From the NCBI GenBank assembly GCA_009667805.1, contig CM019065.1, positions 14,458,952 through 14,522,951 of the forward strand: DNA of 64,000 nucleotides, read 5' to 3'. The notes below the pieces were generated by a model that saw only the letters and a program-made list of their open reading frames with translations, had not been told where the DNA came from and ran no database searches. The stretch comes from Leptobrachium leishanense (lineage: Eukaryota > Chordata > Amphibia > Anura > Megophryidae). The position numbers and the translations under genes are program-made. Of the stretch, positions 1 through 10,869 are shown piece by piece. The stretch's first letter is position 1. Each line of letters begins with the position of its first letter.

Positions 1-733
1 CCGGCGTCTGGCGAGATGGTGCGGTGTTGCCTTGGGGATCCCGTTCCTGGTTTGAGTGGTGATGCAGGAGACCGCTGAGTGTCTCCTGCAATAGTGATTG
101 TAGCTCTGAAATGAAGACACCAGACGGGGCTGTATGCTTTAAAACAGTGAATTGCTTTTATGGGGTTTCAACAGGGTCATTTATACATCTTCACACACAC
201 AGATTAAAAACTCCCCCACCCACACAACCAGCACTGATTGGCTCCTTTCCCAGCCTCCTGTTCCCAATCAGGTCCCTTTCAGGCTCCCCCATTGTCCAGG
301 GGATTAGACAGATGAGGTCTTGGAAAAGCCTCCAATCAACTGGTTTGCTGTATCCTCTATCTTGCCCTTTCAGGCTCCCCCATTGTCCAGGGGATTAGGC
401 AGATGAGGTCTTGGAAAAGCCTCAAATCAGCTGGTTTGCTGTATCCTCCATCTTGGTGCCATGAGGTCCTTTGTTCTGTGAAACCATGCTGGGATGAGCA
501 AAATGGCGACGGGGAAAAACACATACAAACAGTTTCTTTCATACTTTTACAGTCACATCATACAGGGTACATTTTTATTACATCACACCAATAAAACCAC
601 ATCTAGCAATAAAATAAGAGGTCCATAGGTTCACACGCAAAACCAAAATGAAAACAGGAAAAACGGTCTTTAAAAAGGGTTCAGTCTTTAGTCCTGTGGC
701 TCACTGAAAAGAGCTCTCATGTCCGTTCCGTGA
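1..733. other. Unassigned left edge
   Basis: No gene or known repeat was recognised. The short open frames here lack domains or codon structure that I can defend. A 91-bp tandem duplication lies inside (274-456). The stretch ends at the start of the 33-bp minisatellite. Confidence 0.5.
274..456. repeat. 91-bp tandem duplication, two copies
   Basis: The block beginning CCCTTTCAGGCTCCCCCATT at 274 recurs at 365. Both copies continue through GGGGATTAG(A/G)CAGATGAGG and a GGTTTGCTGTATCCTC segment, with only a few substitutions, so this is a recent local duplication. Confidence 0.8.
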
Positions 734-737
734 CAGA

Positions 738-2236
738 GGTTATATGGAGTAATAGGAGGGGTTATAGAGAGGTTATATGGAGTAATAGGAGGGGTTATAG
801 GGAGGTTATATGGAGTAATAGGAGGGGTTATAGGGAAGTTATATGGAGTAATAGGAGGGGTTATAGGGAGGTTCTATGGAGTAATAGGAGGGGTTATAGG
901 GAGGTTATATGGAGTAATAGGAGGGGTTATAGGGAGGTTATATGGAGTAATAGGAGGGGTTATATGGAGGTTATATGGAGTAATAGGAGGGGTTATAGGG
1001 AGGTTATATGGAGTAATAGGAGTTATAGGGAAGTTATATGGAGTAATAGGAGGGGTTATAGGGAGGTTATATGGAGTAATAGGGGGGTTATAGGGAGGTT
1101 ATATGGAGTTAATAGAAGGTTATATGGAGTAATAGGAGGGGTTATAGGGAGGTTATATGGAGTAATAGGAGGGGTTATATGGAGTAATAGGAGGGGTTAT
1201 AGGGAGGTTATATGGAGTAATAGGAGGGGTTATAGGAGGTTATATGGAGTAATAGGAGGGGTTATAGGGAGGTTATACGGAGTAATAGGAGGGGTTATAG
1301 GGAGGTTATATGGAGTAATAGGAGGGGTTATAGAGAGGTTATATGGAGTAATAGGAGGGGTTATAGGGAGGTTATATGGAGTAATAGGAGGGGTTATAGG
1401 GAGGTTATATGGAGTAATAGGAGGGGTTATAGGGAAGTTATATGGAGTAATAGGAGGGGTTAGTGAGGTTATATGGAGTAATAGGAGGGGTTATAGGGAG
1501 GTTATATGGAGTAATAGGAGGGGTTATAGGGAAGTTATATGGAGTAATAGGAGGGGTTATAGGGAGGTTATATGGAGTAATAGGAGGGGTTATAGGGAGG
1601 TTATATGGAGTAATAGGAGGGGTTATAGGGAGGGTATATGGAGTAATAGGAGGGGTTATAGGAGGTTATATGGAGTAATAGGAGGGGTTATAGGGAGGTT
1701 ATATGGAGTAATAGGAGGGGTTATAGGGAGGTTATATGGAGTAATAGGAGGGTTATAGGGAGGTTATATGGAGTAATAGGAGGGGTTATATGGAGGTTAT
1801 ATGGAGTAATAGGAGGGGTTATATGGAGGTTATATGGAGTAATAGGAGGGGTTATAGGGAGGTTATATGGAGTAATAGGAGGGGTTATAGGGAGGTTATA
1901 TGGAGTAATAGGAGGGTTATAGGGAGGTTATATGGAGTAATAGGAGGGGTTATAGGGAGGTTATATGGAGTAATAGGAGGGTTATAGGGAGGTTATATGG
2001 AGTAATAGGAGGGTTATAGGGAGGTTATACGGAGTAAGAGGAGGGGTTATAGGGAGGTTATATGGAGTAATAGAAGGGGTTATAGGGAGGTTATATGGAG
2101 TAATAGGAGGGGTTATAGGGAGGTTATATGGAGTAATAGGAGGGGTTATAGGGAGGTTATATGGAGTAATAGGAGGGGTTATAGGGAGGTTATATGGAGT
2201 AATAGGAGGAGTTATTGGGAGAAATAAGGGGGGGTT
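738..2236. repeat. 33-bp minisatellite, array A
   Basis: About 45 head-to-tail copies of a 33-bp unit alternating GTTATATGGAGTAATAGGAG and GGGTTATAGGGAG. Variants are point changes or loss of a whole sub-block (units lacking TATAGGGAGGT). Because 33 is divisible by three and the unit lacks stops in several frames, long meaningless open frames run through it (an 11-residue repeat on each strand). The same unit forms arrays at 7560-7732 and 41033-43804. The last unit is split by a solo LTR; its remainder resumes at 3258. Confidence 0.95.
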
Positions 2237-3257
2237 TGTGACAAAGCTTCCTAATTGTGCTTGGACGCTCCCCATAATATTTATCTTGGTGTTGTCTATG
2301 TACATGTACAGATCCTGTCCTGTTTTGTTAATTCCCCCTGCCCCATATCTTTCCAGTTGAAACTCAGAGGTCTGGAAACAGCAGATGGTTTGAACCCATT
2401 TGCATGGCACTTCCTGTGGCTTGTTCCCCCAGGCGTCACCATGGAGACCTAGGTATATCCAAATGGTTTTGTCAGCCCAGTTTGTGTACACGCTCACGCT
2501 GATGCACATGTTCCCTCCAGTACTCACATTTCTTTTGTCTTGTGGTAGCGACGGATGATTGGCTGTTCCCTTGGGGTGGGCCGGTGCTATCTGGATGGGA
2601 CTGGGTCAGAATATGTATTTCTGGAGCTGAGTGGACATTGCTCAGGGCTGGATGTCCCAGGGGGTTCGTTTTTGGTTGGGGGGGTGAGGGGTTGAAAAGA
2701 CCAGTCTTGGCTAAATGAGGCAGTTCAGTGTGTGGGACCACGTCACTTAAGATCTCCGCGCATGTGAACTGAACTCCGTTTTCTGCTTCTCCTCTTCCAA
2801 GCCCACTGGAACCAGAACTCATGTGAATGTAGGGTCTGTGAGGTAGCTGTTGTGTTTACTATCCTTTTTATTTTATGTTTCTGTCTGTACCATTTATCCC
2901 TTCTCGTGCACTGTCTTTATATGTATTAAACCCCTATTTAATAGCTTTCTGGTTTTGGCTTTTTGGTGACTCGTGATTGGGAGTACCATTTCTATCCAGT
3001 ATTTTTTCGGGAACCCTTTGTGTCTGGGCTGTGGGGGGGATCTTGTGCCGTTCAGGACTTATAAGGGTGAAGCTGATCGGGTTGGTGGGGGTAACTCTCA
3101 GCGAGTAGAGTGGTAACCCCGGAATGGAAGGTGAGCCTAGCGTGCAGAGCACAGGCAGGAAGGCAGCAACATCTGCAGCCATGTTCTGGGGTTACCTACT
3201 AGCAGCCAAGCTATAGCACCTGGTCCTTGTGGGTGACAAGCCCAGCTTTACGTTGCA
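2237..3257 (+). mobile_element. Solo LTR inserted in minisatellite A
   Basis: A 1021-bp block starts TGTGACAAAGC and ends TTTACGTTGCA, giving the TG...CA ends of an LTR. It is flanked by a perfect 5-bp target duplication, GGGTT at 2232-2236 and 3258-3262. A second copy lies inverted at 33128-34137, which fixes the boundaries independently. A possible polyadenylation signal (ATTAAA near 2925) suggests plus orientation. There is no internal coding region, so it is a recombined solo LTR. Five-base duplications fit Gypsy or endogenous-retrovirus elements; the class cannot be decided here. Confidence 0.85.
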
Positions 3258-3270
3258 GGGTTATAGGAAG

Positions 3271-5110
3271 TGTGACAGACTCAGCCGTAACTGGGGCAGT
3301 TGGAGGAGCCTGGGGTCTAGCCCTCCTCTACTGACTATGGGCCAAGGTGCTATCTGGGGCTGGCCAAATGGATTGCCCAGGGAATCGAGGATTTATGTTG
3401 AACTGTGTCTGTGTATTTGTTACGTTTTCCCTGGTTTTGGCTGCGCCCCCTGGTGGTGAAGGGCCTTCATGTCTGTTTTTCCCCTGTGGTGTGTCTGGCT
3501 GTGCTGTCTGGGGTCACATGGCCCAATTACACAGGCCCACTCCCTATTTAAATCCCAGCAGCACAGAGTCTCATTGATGGTTTGTGGAGTTTCATGGTGG
3601 TTCTGTCTGGTTTGTGTTCCCTGTGTTGCTGTAAAGCATTCATGTCCAAGTATTGTCTGATTCTGACCTCGGCTTTATTCATGACTATCCCTTCTGCCCA
3701 CTCCTGGTACTGTATATACTGATCTGTTGCAATGCCAACCTCTGCCTGTATGACTATTCTTGTATGTTTCATGTACCTTGTCTGTCTTAGTCTAGTATAT
3801 ATTTAGAGGCCGCTTATAAGGACCTCTTTAGTGTAGTCTGTCTGTTTTGTTGACTGCCCTGCAGCCTACTCAATTCACGGATTGTCAGGTATATCATTGT
3901 GTTTCTGTCTCTTGTTGACTGCCCTGCAGCCTGCTCTATTCACGGATTGTCAGGCGTATCTTTGTGTTTCTGAGCACATCCTAAGTGGTCTGTCGGTCTT
4001 GAAGCCTTCGGAGCTTAGTGGCAATTCAGTTCTGTTTTTTTGGTGCTCCTTGGTTTTGGAGAAATCAGTCTGTCCTTGTGTCCAGTCAGTAACTCGCCTT
4101 CCTTAAGGGCTTCATCCCATGTTCCAAGCCACCACGATGGCTCAAGCAGGGGCTAACCGTTACAGTATTATTCCCTTATTATTGTAGAGTCTCCTGTGGT
4201 ATATACTGTGCTGTTTTCCCTATGTGTAATCTGTGAGCAAATCAGGGGCGGATCCAGACACAGGTGTCGGGGGGGTTATTCTACCAGTTTTGGCCAAGAG
4301 CTGGTGTTGGGTTCGCAGTGACAGGTGGATATATTTGCCCCCAGCTCACATGGATAGATATATTGCCCCTAGCTCAATGTTACGTCCTCAGCCCCCACGG
4401 CGCTTCTTGGGGGGGTCAGGGCGCCCAGTTGCATCGCTGGCTGGCCAGTTGCCAGTAGTTAGAGCTGGCAGATCCGCATCTGAGGGGGCGGGCTTGACCT
4501 TATGATGAGGAGTCCCCAGCCTTTAAAGCAGGACGAGAGGATCTGCTCCTCGCCCTGACGTAGAGTAAACTTCCCGCATCGCCTGCTTTTGCATATTGCT
4601 CTCTGATTACTGCTTGTACGAGGACCCTGTATTGTTGACTGACCCGGCTATCCTAGTAACCATTCTCTCGCTTGATCCCCTTTCTATTTTGTCTGTGTGC
4701 TATTCGGGATTCTGGTTTATGTTTGTACCGCTGTGTGTTCTCTGTTGTTCGTTTATCTGTTGTGAGTCCTAATCGCAAGGCGTCCAGTTGTGTCTATCCT
4801 GTCAGTTCATGAGACATCATTGCTCCAGTGGCCTGTTGTATGTACCTCCTGCTTGCAGCCTTAACTCCAAGTTCATAGATTTTGTGACTGCCCTGCAGGC
4901 TGCACAACTCATCCACCTTGCATAATATCTGTGTATTCCAAGTCGCTATACAGAATCCAATCTCTGATCGTAGGCCTGCCCTGCAGGCTGCTGAACTAAG
5001 TCCCTACTCTGTATGATTGTAATAATACAGAATCCAGTCATTGACTGTAGGCCTGCCCTGCAGGCTGCTGAACTCCGTAAGTTCCTACTCTGTATGGTTC
5101 AAAACAAAAA
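3271..5110. other. LTR-like repeat-derived sequence, boundaries unresolved
   Basis: The block starts TGTGACAGACTC at 3272. It has internal tandem duplications typical of frog LTRs: a 66-bp unit (GACTGCCCTGCAGCCT...CGGATTGTCAGG) at about 3849 and 3914, and a roughly 75-bp unit around GCCTGCCCTGCAGGCTG at about 4870, 4972 and 5047. A partial 28-bp AT-rich unit sits at 4325-4380. I found no matching target duplication, so element identity is inference. No coding sequence is supported. Confidence 0.4.
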
Positions 5111-5431
5111 TAAGTTTTTTTTCCTCTGTTTTATGTGATTCATGTATCACGACCATTGATATCAGAAATCTGAAACATATCTTGACCACGCTTTTCTTGG
5201 ATCACATTTTAAGTCATAGTATCAGTTCACAGAGAGCTAATGTGTTTTCGTTCAGCGACCTCCTGGTCACAAAACCATTTGGCGCTGAAGTGGTATTCAG
5301 GATTTTGTGTTACCTACCTGGCTTGGGATATAGGTATTACAGCCTTTATTGCTTTCTGTGTCGAAGAAATCTGTCCAAAAGGATCCAAAATACGCTATTC
5401 GAGGTGAGTGCCATAGCGCACCGTTACACTC

Positions 5432-5798
5432 ACATGGATATATATATATTGCCCCAGCTCACATGGCTATATATATTGCCCCCAGCTCACATGGATATAT
5501 ATATTGTTCCCAGCTCACGTGGATATATATATTGGCCCCCAGCTCACATGGATATATATATTGGCCCCCAGCTCACATGGAGATATATATTGCCCCCAGC
5601 TCACATGGAGATATATATTGCCCCCAGCTCACATGGAGATATATATTGCCCCCAGCTCACATGGATATATATATTGCCACCAGCTCACATGGATATATAT
5701 ATTGCCTCCAGAAGCTCAGATATATTTGCCCCCAGATCACATGGATATATATATTGCCCCCAGCAGCTCACATAGATATATTTGCCCCAAGCTCACAT

Positions 5799-5836
<38 letters not shown>

Positions 5837-5925
5837 CCCCCAGCTCACATGGATATATATATTGAGCTCACATGGGTATAATTGCCCCAGTTCACATGGG
5901 TATATTTGCCCCCAGCTCTCACCTC
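5432..5925. repeat. 28-bp AT-rich minisatellite with (TA)n core
   Basis: About 16 units of GATATATATATTGCCCCC followed by AGCTCACATG, with a pure TA run at about 5799-5834. Two isolated units lie 1 kb upstream (4325-4380). Long open frames through the array are artefacts. Bases 5111-5431 just before it hold nothing I recognise. Confidence 0.9.
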
Positions 5926-5936
5926 TTCTGCTGCCA

Positions 5937-6141
5937 GGCTCCGCGTATCCGCCGGCGTTCTTCTCCCTATGAGGCGAGCGGCCGCTGGCATGCAGCTTGG
6001 CCGCTCACCGGGAACCACCTGATCAGCCGCGTTCTCGTGAGATGGCACGCTGGTCAGGTGGTTCTCATCCCAGGTGAGCGGCCAAGCTGCATGCCAGCGA
6101 CCGCTCACCTCATAGGGAAAAGATCGCCAGGATGCAGCGAT
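5937..6141. repeat. Large GC-rich palindrome, about 88-bp arms
   Basis: The left arm (about 5937-6026) reads CCCTATGAGGCGAGCGG, then TGGCATGCAGCTTGGCCGCT, then GAACCACCTGATCAG. The right arm (about 6051-6141) is its reverse complement with a few mismatches and one 6-bp insertion; the loop is about 24 bp. Bases 6142-6337 that follow hold nothing recognised. Confidence 0.85.
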
Positions 6142-6337
6142 TTTCTCGGGGGGCGGATGCCTTGTTGCCCCCCCACGGGTTCGCCCCCGGTGCAAATAAT
6201 TGCTCTGTGCCCACCCAACCCCCAGGAACTGGCTTAGGACTGATATCCCAGCCACATCCTCCACTCATCCTTGTCTGTAACCCCGGGTGTGTGGAAGAGA
6301 AGGATGTGGGGGATTTCTCTAGCAGACAGCAAAATAA

Positions 6338-7030
6338 AGGTTACATAGTTACATAGACTGAAAAAAGACATGCGTCCATCGGGTTCAGCCTTTCACACAT
6401 CACCTACTGCTGTTGATTCAAAAGAAGCAAAAAAAACAGTCTGAAGCGCTCGCCAATATGCAACATACTGGGAAAAAATTCCTTCTTGACCCCAGATGGC
6501 GTCAGATTTCTCCTTGGATCAAGAAGCTTACCCACAGCGGCTGCTGTTTGACATTGGGCATTGTGTTACTTCGTTTGAAGTCTATGATTATTCACAAATC
6601 CTTCTCCTGCTTGGATTTCCCTAACTCCGTACCATTTTCGGGTATACGTTGCTTGTGTGTTCTTCACTCCAAAGTGCATAACTTTGCATTTATCTACATT
6701 AAATTTAATCTGCCATTTAAGTGCCCAGTCCCCCAATCGATCTAAATTCCTCTGCAGCGAAGCAACATCCTGCTCACATTGTATTACTTTTCCTAGTTTC
6801 GTGACATGTGCAAACACTGACACATGGCTTTCAATGCCTATCTCAAGGTCATTTATAAATAAATTGAATAGAATTGGTCTATAACAGACCCCTGAGGGAC
6901 ACCACTTACCACTATGTCCATCTTGAAAATTTACCATTTATGACCACTCTCTGTACCCTATCTTTTAGCCAGTTTTCTATCCAAGAACAAGTATTTTCAT
7001 CTTAGACCAATTTTTCTTAATTTAAAAAGT
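6338..7030 (-). pseudogene. Degraded CR1/L2-type LINE, RT fragment and 3' tail
   Basis: Read on the minus strand, the upper part encodes a decayed reverse transcriptase: a SWIENWLKDR-like stretch, then the motif-B region with a lesion, LFNLFINDL, and a broken catalytic box reading FAHVTKL where this clade has FADDTKL, then KWQIKFNVDKCKVMHFG. The lower part (6338-6540) matches the usual vertebrate L2/CR1 3' end: a GTCAAGAAGGAATTTTTTCC block and a tail ending in repeats of ACATAGTT (seen on plus). Several frame breaks and the lost catalytic aspartates show that it is dead. Bases between the RT core and the tail appear deleted. Confidence 0.75.
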
Positions 7031-7165
7031 AACCTCTTGTTGCCTTGTTAAACTGTCCATTGTTTGAACGTCCCTTCCCATTGTCATGTTATTGGATCTG
7101 TTGATCTTATCTGTGGGGTTGTCCCTTAACTATTCATAGCTGTATGTTTTTAAGATAAAGAGTTA

Positions 7166-7347
7166 CAGGGTTATTCCGAGAGAGGTGAAAACCAGGAGAA
7201 TGACTGGAGAAGTGAAAATTCTAGGTCAAAATAGCCAATTTGGAAAGTGAGATAAATAGGAGAATTTTTCTGGTCAAGCTATTTTGACCTAGAATTTTTA
7301 CTTCTCCAGTCATTCTCCTGCGTTTCACCACTCTCTGAATAACCCTG
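7166..7347. mobile_element. Palindromic MITE, copy 1
   Basis: A 182-bp block begins CAGGGTTATTC and ends GAATAACCCTG. Its arms of about 68 bp (7169-7236 and 7278-7345) are nearly perfect reverse complements, including TTCTAGGTCAAAATAGC against GCTATTTTGACCTAGAA. A relative of nearly equal length lies at 17824-18004. No coding capacity. The target duplication is unclear, so the superfamily is not assigned. Bases 7031-7165 and 7348-7559 hold nothing recognised. Confidence 0.8.
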
Positions 7348-7559
7348 ATAGTGTTCTGCTGTTACTCCAAACCCTTGTTTTGCCTGGTGATTTCTTTGAG
7401 GTAAATCTTTATTTTGGGAATTCGTGTTCCTGCCCTAAAAGTAACTGGTTCTGCCTGGTAATCCAGGGAGATTTTGGCTGAGGTTGCTAGATTTTCGGGT
7501 TCCAGCTTAGAAAAAGCTAGCGTTTGATGGAGGCATCCAGGTGGCGTGCCAGGCAGTCT

Positions 7560-7732
7560 GTCACAGGGAGGTTATATGGAGTAATAGGAGGGGTTAAAGG
7601 GGGGTTATATGGAGTAATAGGAGGGATTATAGGGAGGTTTATATGGGGTTATAGGGAGGTTATATGGAGTAATAGGAGGGTTATAGTGGGGTTATATAGC
7701 GTAATGGGAGGGGTTATAGGGAGTAATAGGTG
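7560..7732. repeat. 33-bp minisatellite, short array B
   Basis: About five degenerate copies of the unit found at 738-2236 and 41033-43804, starting after GTCTGTCACA. Units are more diverged than in the long arrays. A hAT element is inserted 13 bp to the right. Confidence 0.85.
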
Positions 7733-7904
7733 ACATATAAAAGAGTAGACATGTGCACAGCACAAAATTTTGTTTTGAACTAATGGATTAGTCCTAAAAT
7801 TCAATTTATATAGTTGCTAAAGAAATTCGTTTTCAGTTCTTTAGTATGAAAACTAATTTCATTCATCCGAAAACCAATGGATACAATTACTATTGTAGTG
7901 GCTC

Positions 7905-8490
7905 CTCAGAGGGCTGAGATCGCTGCTTGTTACAGTATCTCTCACTCTCAGCACAATGTGTCAGGCAAAGCTGTTACAGTAATTGACTGCTGCTCATCAC
8001 AGCGCTCAGAGTTTCAGTAAAACTAGTAAATAATATTTTTATATATAAGAGGTTAGAACAATATTATTTTCTTGTTTTACTGAAACTCTTAGCGCTGTTA
8101 CAGTCAGTTACTGTAACAGCTGAGCCTGATACATTGTACTGAGAGATAATATAACAAGCAGCCGATCTCAGCGCTCACAGCCAATGGATTTAAAGGGCTA
8201 AAAAAAAAAAGGCTCCCCTCTGTATAAGGTATAGAACATCCTCCTGCATTAATTAATGCCCCTCTCTGTATAGAACATCCTACCGTAAAAAACCCTTTAT
8301 AACAAGCAGCACTGGGAGAGGAGAGGGACTTTATATAAAACGTGTATTATAGATGAGGAAAGGGGGATAGTGCTCCTGGATAATATAAAATGTATCAGGC
8401 CTAAGCCCCTATTATGCAGAGTGGGAGGGGAGATAACACACGTTTTATAAAGTCCCTCTCTTCTCCCAGCGCTGCTTGTTATTAAGGGGT
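7905..8490. repeat. Two consecutive inverted repeats inside the hAT element
   Basis: First hairpin, about 7905-8190: arms of about 110 bp containing GATCGCTGCTTGTTACAG and GAGTTTCAGTAAAAC, with an AT-rich loop of about 40 bp. Second hairpin, about 8287-8490: arms contain ACAAGCAGCACTGGGAGAG and its complement. Both share the ACAAGCAGC motif, suggesting internal duplication within the element. Confidence 0.75.
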
Positions 8491-8589
8491 TTTTACTATC
8501 CAGCCCTCCTCTGTCTGTCATTAGCTTTCAGTGTGATTTATTTGAATGTTTTCCTTCTCCAGCTGCTTTTATCATCTCGTCTGTCTCAT

Positions 8590-10159
8590 AGACATAGAAA
8601 ACATAGAAACATAGAAACATAGAAAATGTCGGCAGATAAGAACCTTTCGGCCCATCTAGTCTGCCCAATTACATGGATAATTAACCTGGATTTATCTTTT
8701 GTTTAGGATAGCCTTATGCCTATCCCATGCCTGCTTAAATTCAATTACTGTTTTGGCCTCTACCACTTCAACTGGAAGACTGTTCCATGTATCCACCACC
8801 CTCTCAGTAAAATAATGCGTCCTGATGTTACTTTTAAACCTTTGCCCCTCTAATCTAAGACTATGTCCTCTTGTTTTGCTACTTTGTTTCCTTTTAAATA
8901 TACTCCCTTCCTCTACCTTGTGGATTCCCTTTACGTATTTAAATGTTTCTATCATATCTCCTCTGTCTCGTCTTTTTTCCAAGCTGTACATGTTAAGATC
9001 ATTAAGCCTTTCCTGGTAACTTTTCTCCTTCAAGCCGTACACCATTTTAGTAGCCCTTCTCTGAACTCTCTCTAAGATGTCTATATCCTTCTGGAGATAC
9101 GGTCTCCAGTACTGCACACAGTACTCCAAGTGAGGTCTCACCAGTGCTCTGTACAGTGGCATGAGCACTTCCCTTTTCCTACTGCTAATACCTCTCCCTA
9201 CACAACCAAGCATTCTGCCAGCATTTCCTGCTGCTCTATTACATTGACTACTTACCCTTAGATCCTCTGAAATAATGACCCCTAAATCCCTTTCCTCAGA
9301 TGTTGAGGTTAGGACTGTATCAAATATTCTATATTCAGCCCTTGGGTTTTTACGTCCCAGGTGCATTATCTTGCACTTATCCACATTAAAACTCAATTGC
9401 CACAACTCCGACCATTTTTTTAGTTTACCTAAATCATTTGTCATTTGGCTGATCCCTCCAGGAACGTCAACCCTGTTGCAAATTTTTGTGTCATCAGCAA
9501 AAAGACATACTTTACCATTAATACCTTCTGCAATATCACTAATAAAAATATTAAATAGAATGGGTCCAAGTACTGACCCCTGAGGTACCCCACTGGTAAC
9601 AAGACCTTGCGCCGAATAAACTCCATTTACCACAACCCTCTGTTGCCTGTCACTCAGCCACTGCCTAATCCATTCAACAATATTGGAATCCAAGCTCAAA
9701 GATTGCAATTTATTGATAAGCCTTCTATGCGGAACAGTATCAAAAGCCTTACTGAAATCTAAATAAGCAATGTCTACTGCACCACCTATGTCTATTATTT
9801 TTGTTGCCAAACTAATCTTATTGATTTTTTTGATTGGGTATGATCTCCCTGAGGTAAACCCATGTTGTTTCTGATCCTGTAATCTATGTGTTTTTAGATG
9901 TTCAACAATCCTTTCCTTTAACATGGTTTCCATTAATTTCCCCACTACTGACGTAAGACTAACTGGCCTATAGTTCCCCGATTCCTCCCTACTACCCTTC
10001 TTGTAAATGGGCACAACATTTGCTAATTTCCAGTCTTCTGGGACGACTCCCGTTAACAGATTTATTTAACCAATCCTTGCTAACGGTTTTGCTATTACAT
10101 CACTGACCTCTTTTAATAATTTAAGGTGGATCCCATCAGGCCCCATTGACTTATTTGTC
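8590..10159 (-). pseudogene. 5'-truncated CR1 LINE, reverse transcriptase (dead by micro-inversion)
   Basis: A 440-residue minus-strand frame (8692-10014) carries the CR1-clade reverse transcriptase: [38 protein letters not shown], catalytic FADDTK, and the conserved C-terminal tail. The 3' end carries (ACATAGAA)n at 8590-8630, as seen on plus. It is nearly identical to the plus-strand copy ending at 22207, differing at only about eight residues outside one segment. That segment (9805-9840) and another (10056-10080) are inverted relative to the sibling; the second inversion creates an in-frame stop before the first methionine. The element lies inside the hAT transposon and is truncated at its 5' end. 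Confidence 0.9.
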
Positions 10160-10869
10160 ATGCGACATGCAACGGTTGAGTAAAGGTTTCCTCTCCTGTG
10201 CTGGCTGTCTGTGCTGCGAGTGAGTATTCTAGAGCTCTATCACTGTCAGATTTTCGGGTAGGGGTTGGGAAAGATTGGGAAAGATTACGCATACAAACCT
10301 TTTCTGTAGCTTTGCGATGTTGCACTCTTCATTGCTGGTCTCCTTCACTCATCAATGTAATATCACAAAAAGGACTGAAACTAAAATGTAGTGCATTTTA
10401 TTTTAGTTTCTTTCGTTTTTTGTACCGAGCAGTTTCGTATCTCTTGAGTCATACGAAAACAAAATTATCTCATAATTCTGACTAAATCGTTTTAGTACTA
10501 AAACGAATGCACATGTCTATAAAAGAGGGTTTTAGCGATTATTGAATGGTAAATCGTCCAGAAAAGTAATTTCAAGGTCGAAGTGGAGCTTAAAAACAGC
10601 AGACATGCAAAAATTGTATATATAATTCATTTGATTTAGCAATTTGTTATAATTAATATTATATTAAGGTAATATACATGCCATATGCTGGAAAAATATG
10701 TCTGGAACATTCACATTTCATTGGAAATACAATACATTCATTATAATATGGTGGGTCTGCATAGCACAGTTTCTAAATATGGGCATTAGACATTTTCAGC
10801 GGAAAACCTAATGGTGTACGTTGTGAAGCTCGTGCCTGTTATTTAATTGGATGAATATATCAAAGAGAA

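Larger units (their letters stand above)
7746..10519. mobile_element. Non-autonomous hAT element with nested CR1
   Basis: The terminal inverted repeats are TAGACATGTGCA at 7746 and TGCACATGTCTA ending at 10519. A perfect 8-bp target duplication, TAAAAGAG, lies at 7738-7745 and 10520-10527, as expected for hAT. There is no transposase. Two internal inverted repeats lie at 7905-8190 and 8287-8490. About 1.57 kb of the length is a minus-strand CR1 LINE (8590-10159) inserted later, so the original element was about 1.2 kb. Confidence 0.88.

Noticed and set aside
730..1758. A 342-residue open frame, and the similar frames at 41026-41593
   Set aside because: They are translations of the 33-bp minisatellite, open only because 33 is a multiple of three and the unit lacks stops.
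2934..3182. An 82-residue minus frame partly shared with the copy at 33205 on plus
   Set aside because: The sharing is explained by both lying inside copies of the same LTR.
3271..4170. A full LTR beginning TGTGACAGACTC
   Set aside because: No matching target duplication could be found, so only an LTR-like block is reported.
5041..5775. A 244-residue plus frame
   Set aside because: Its second half is the 28-bp AT-rich minisatellite and its first half has no domain or conserved start.
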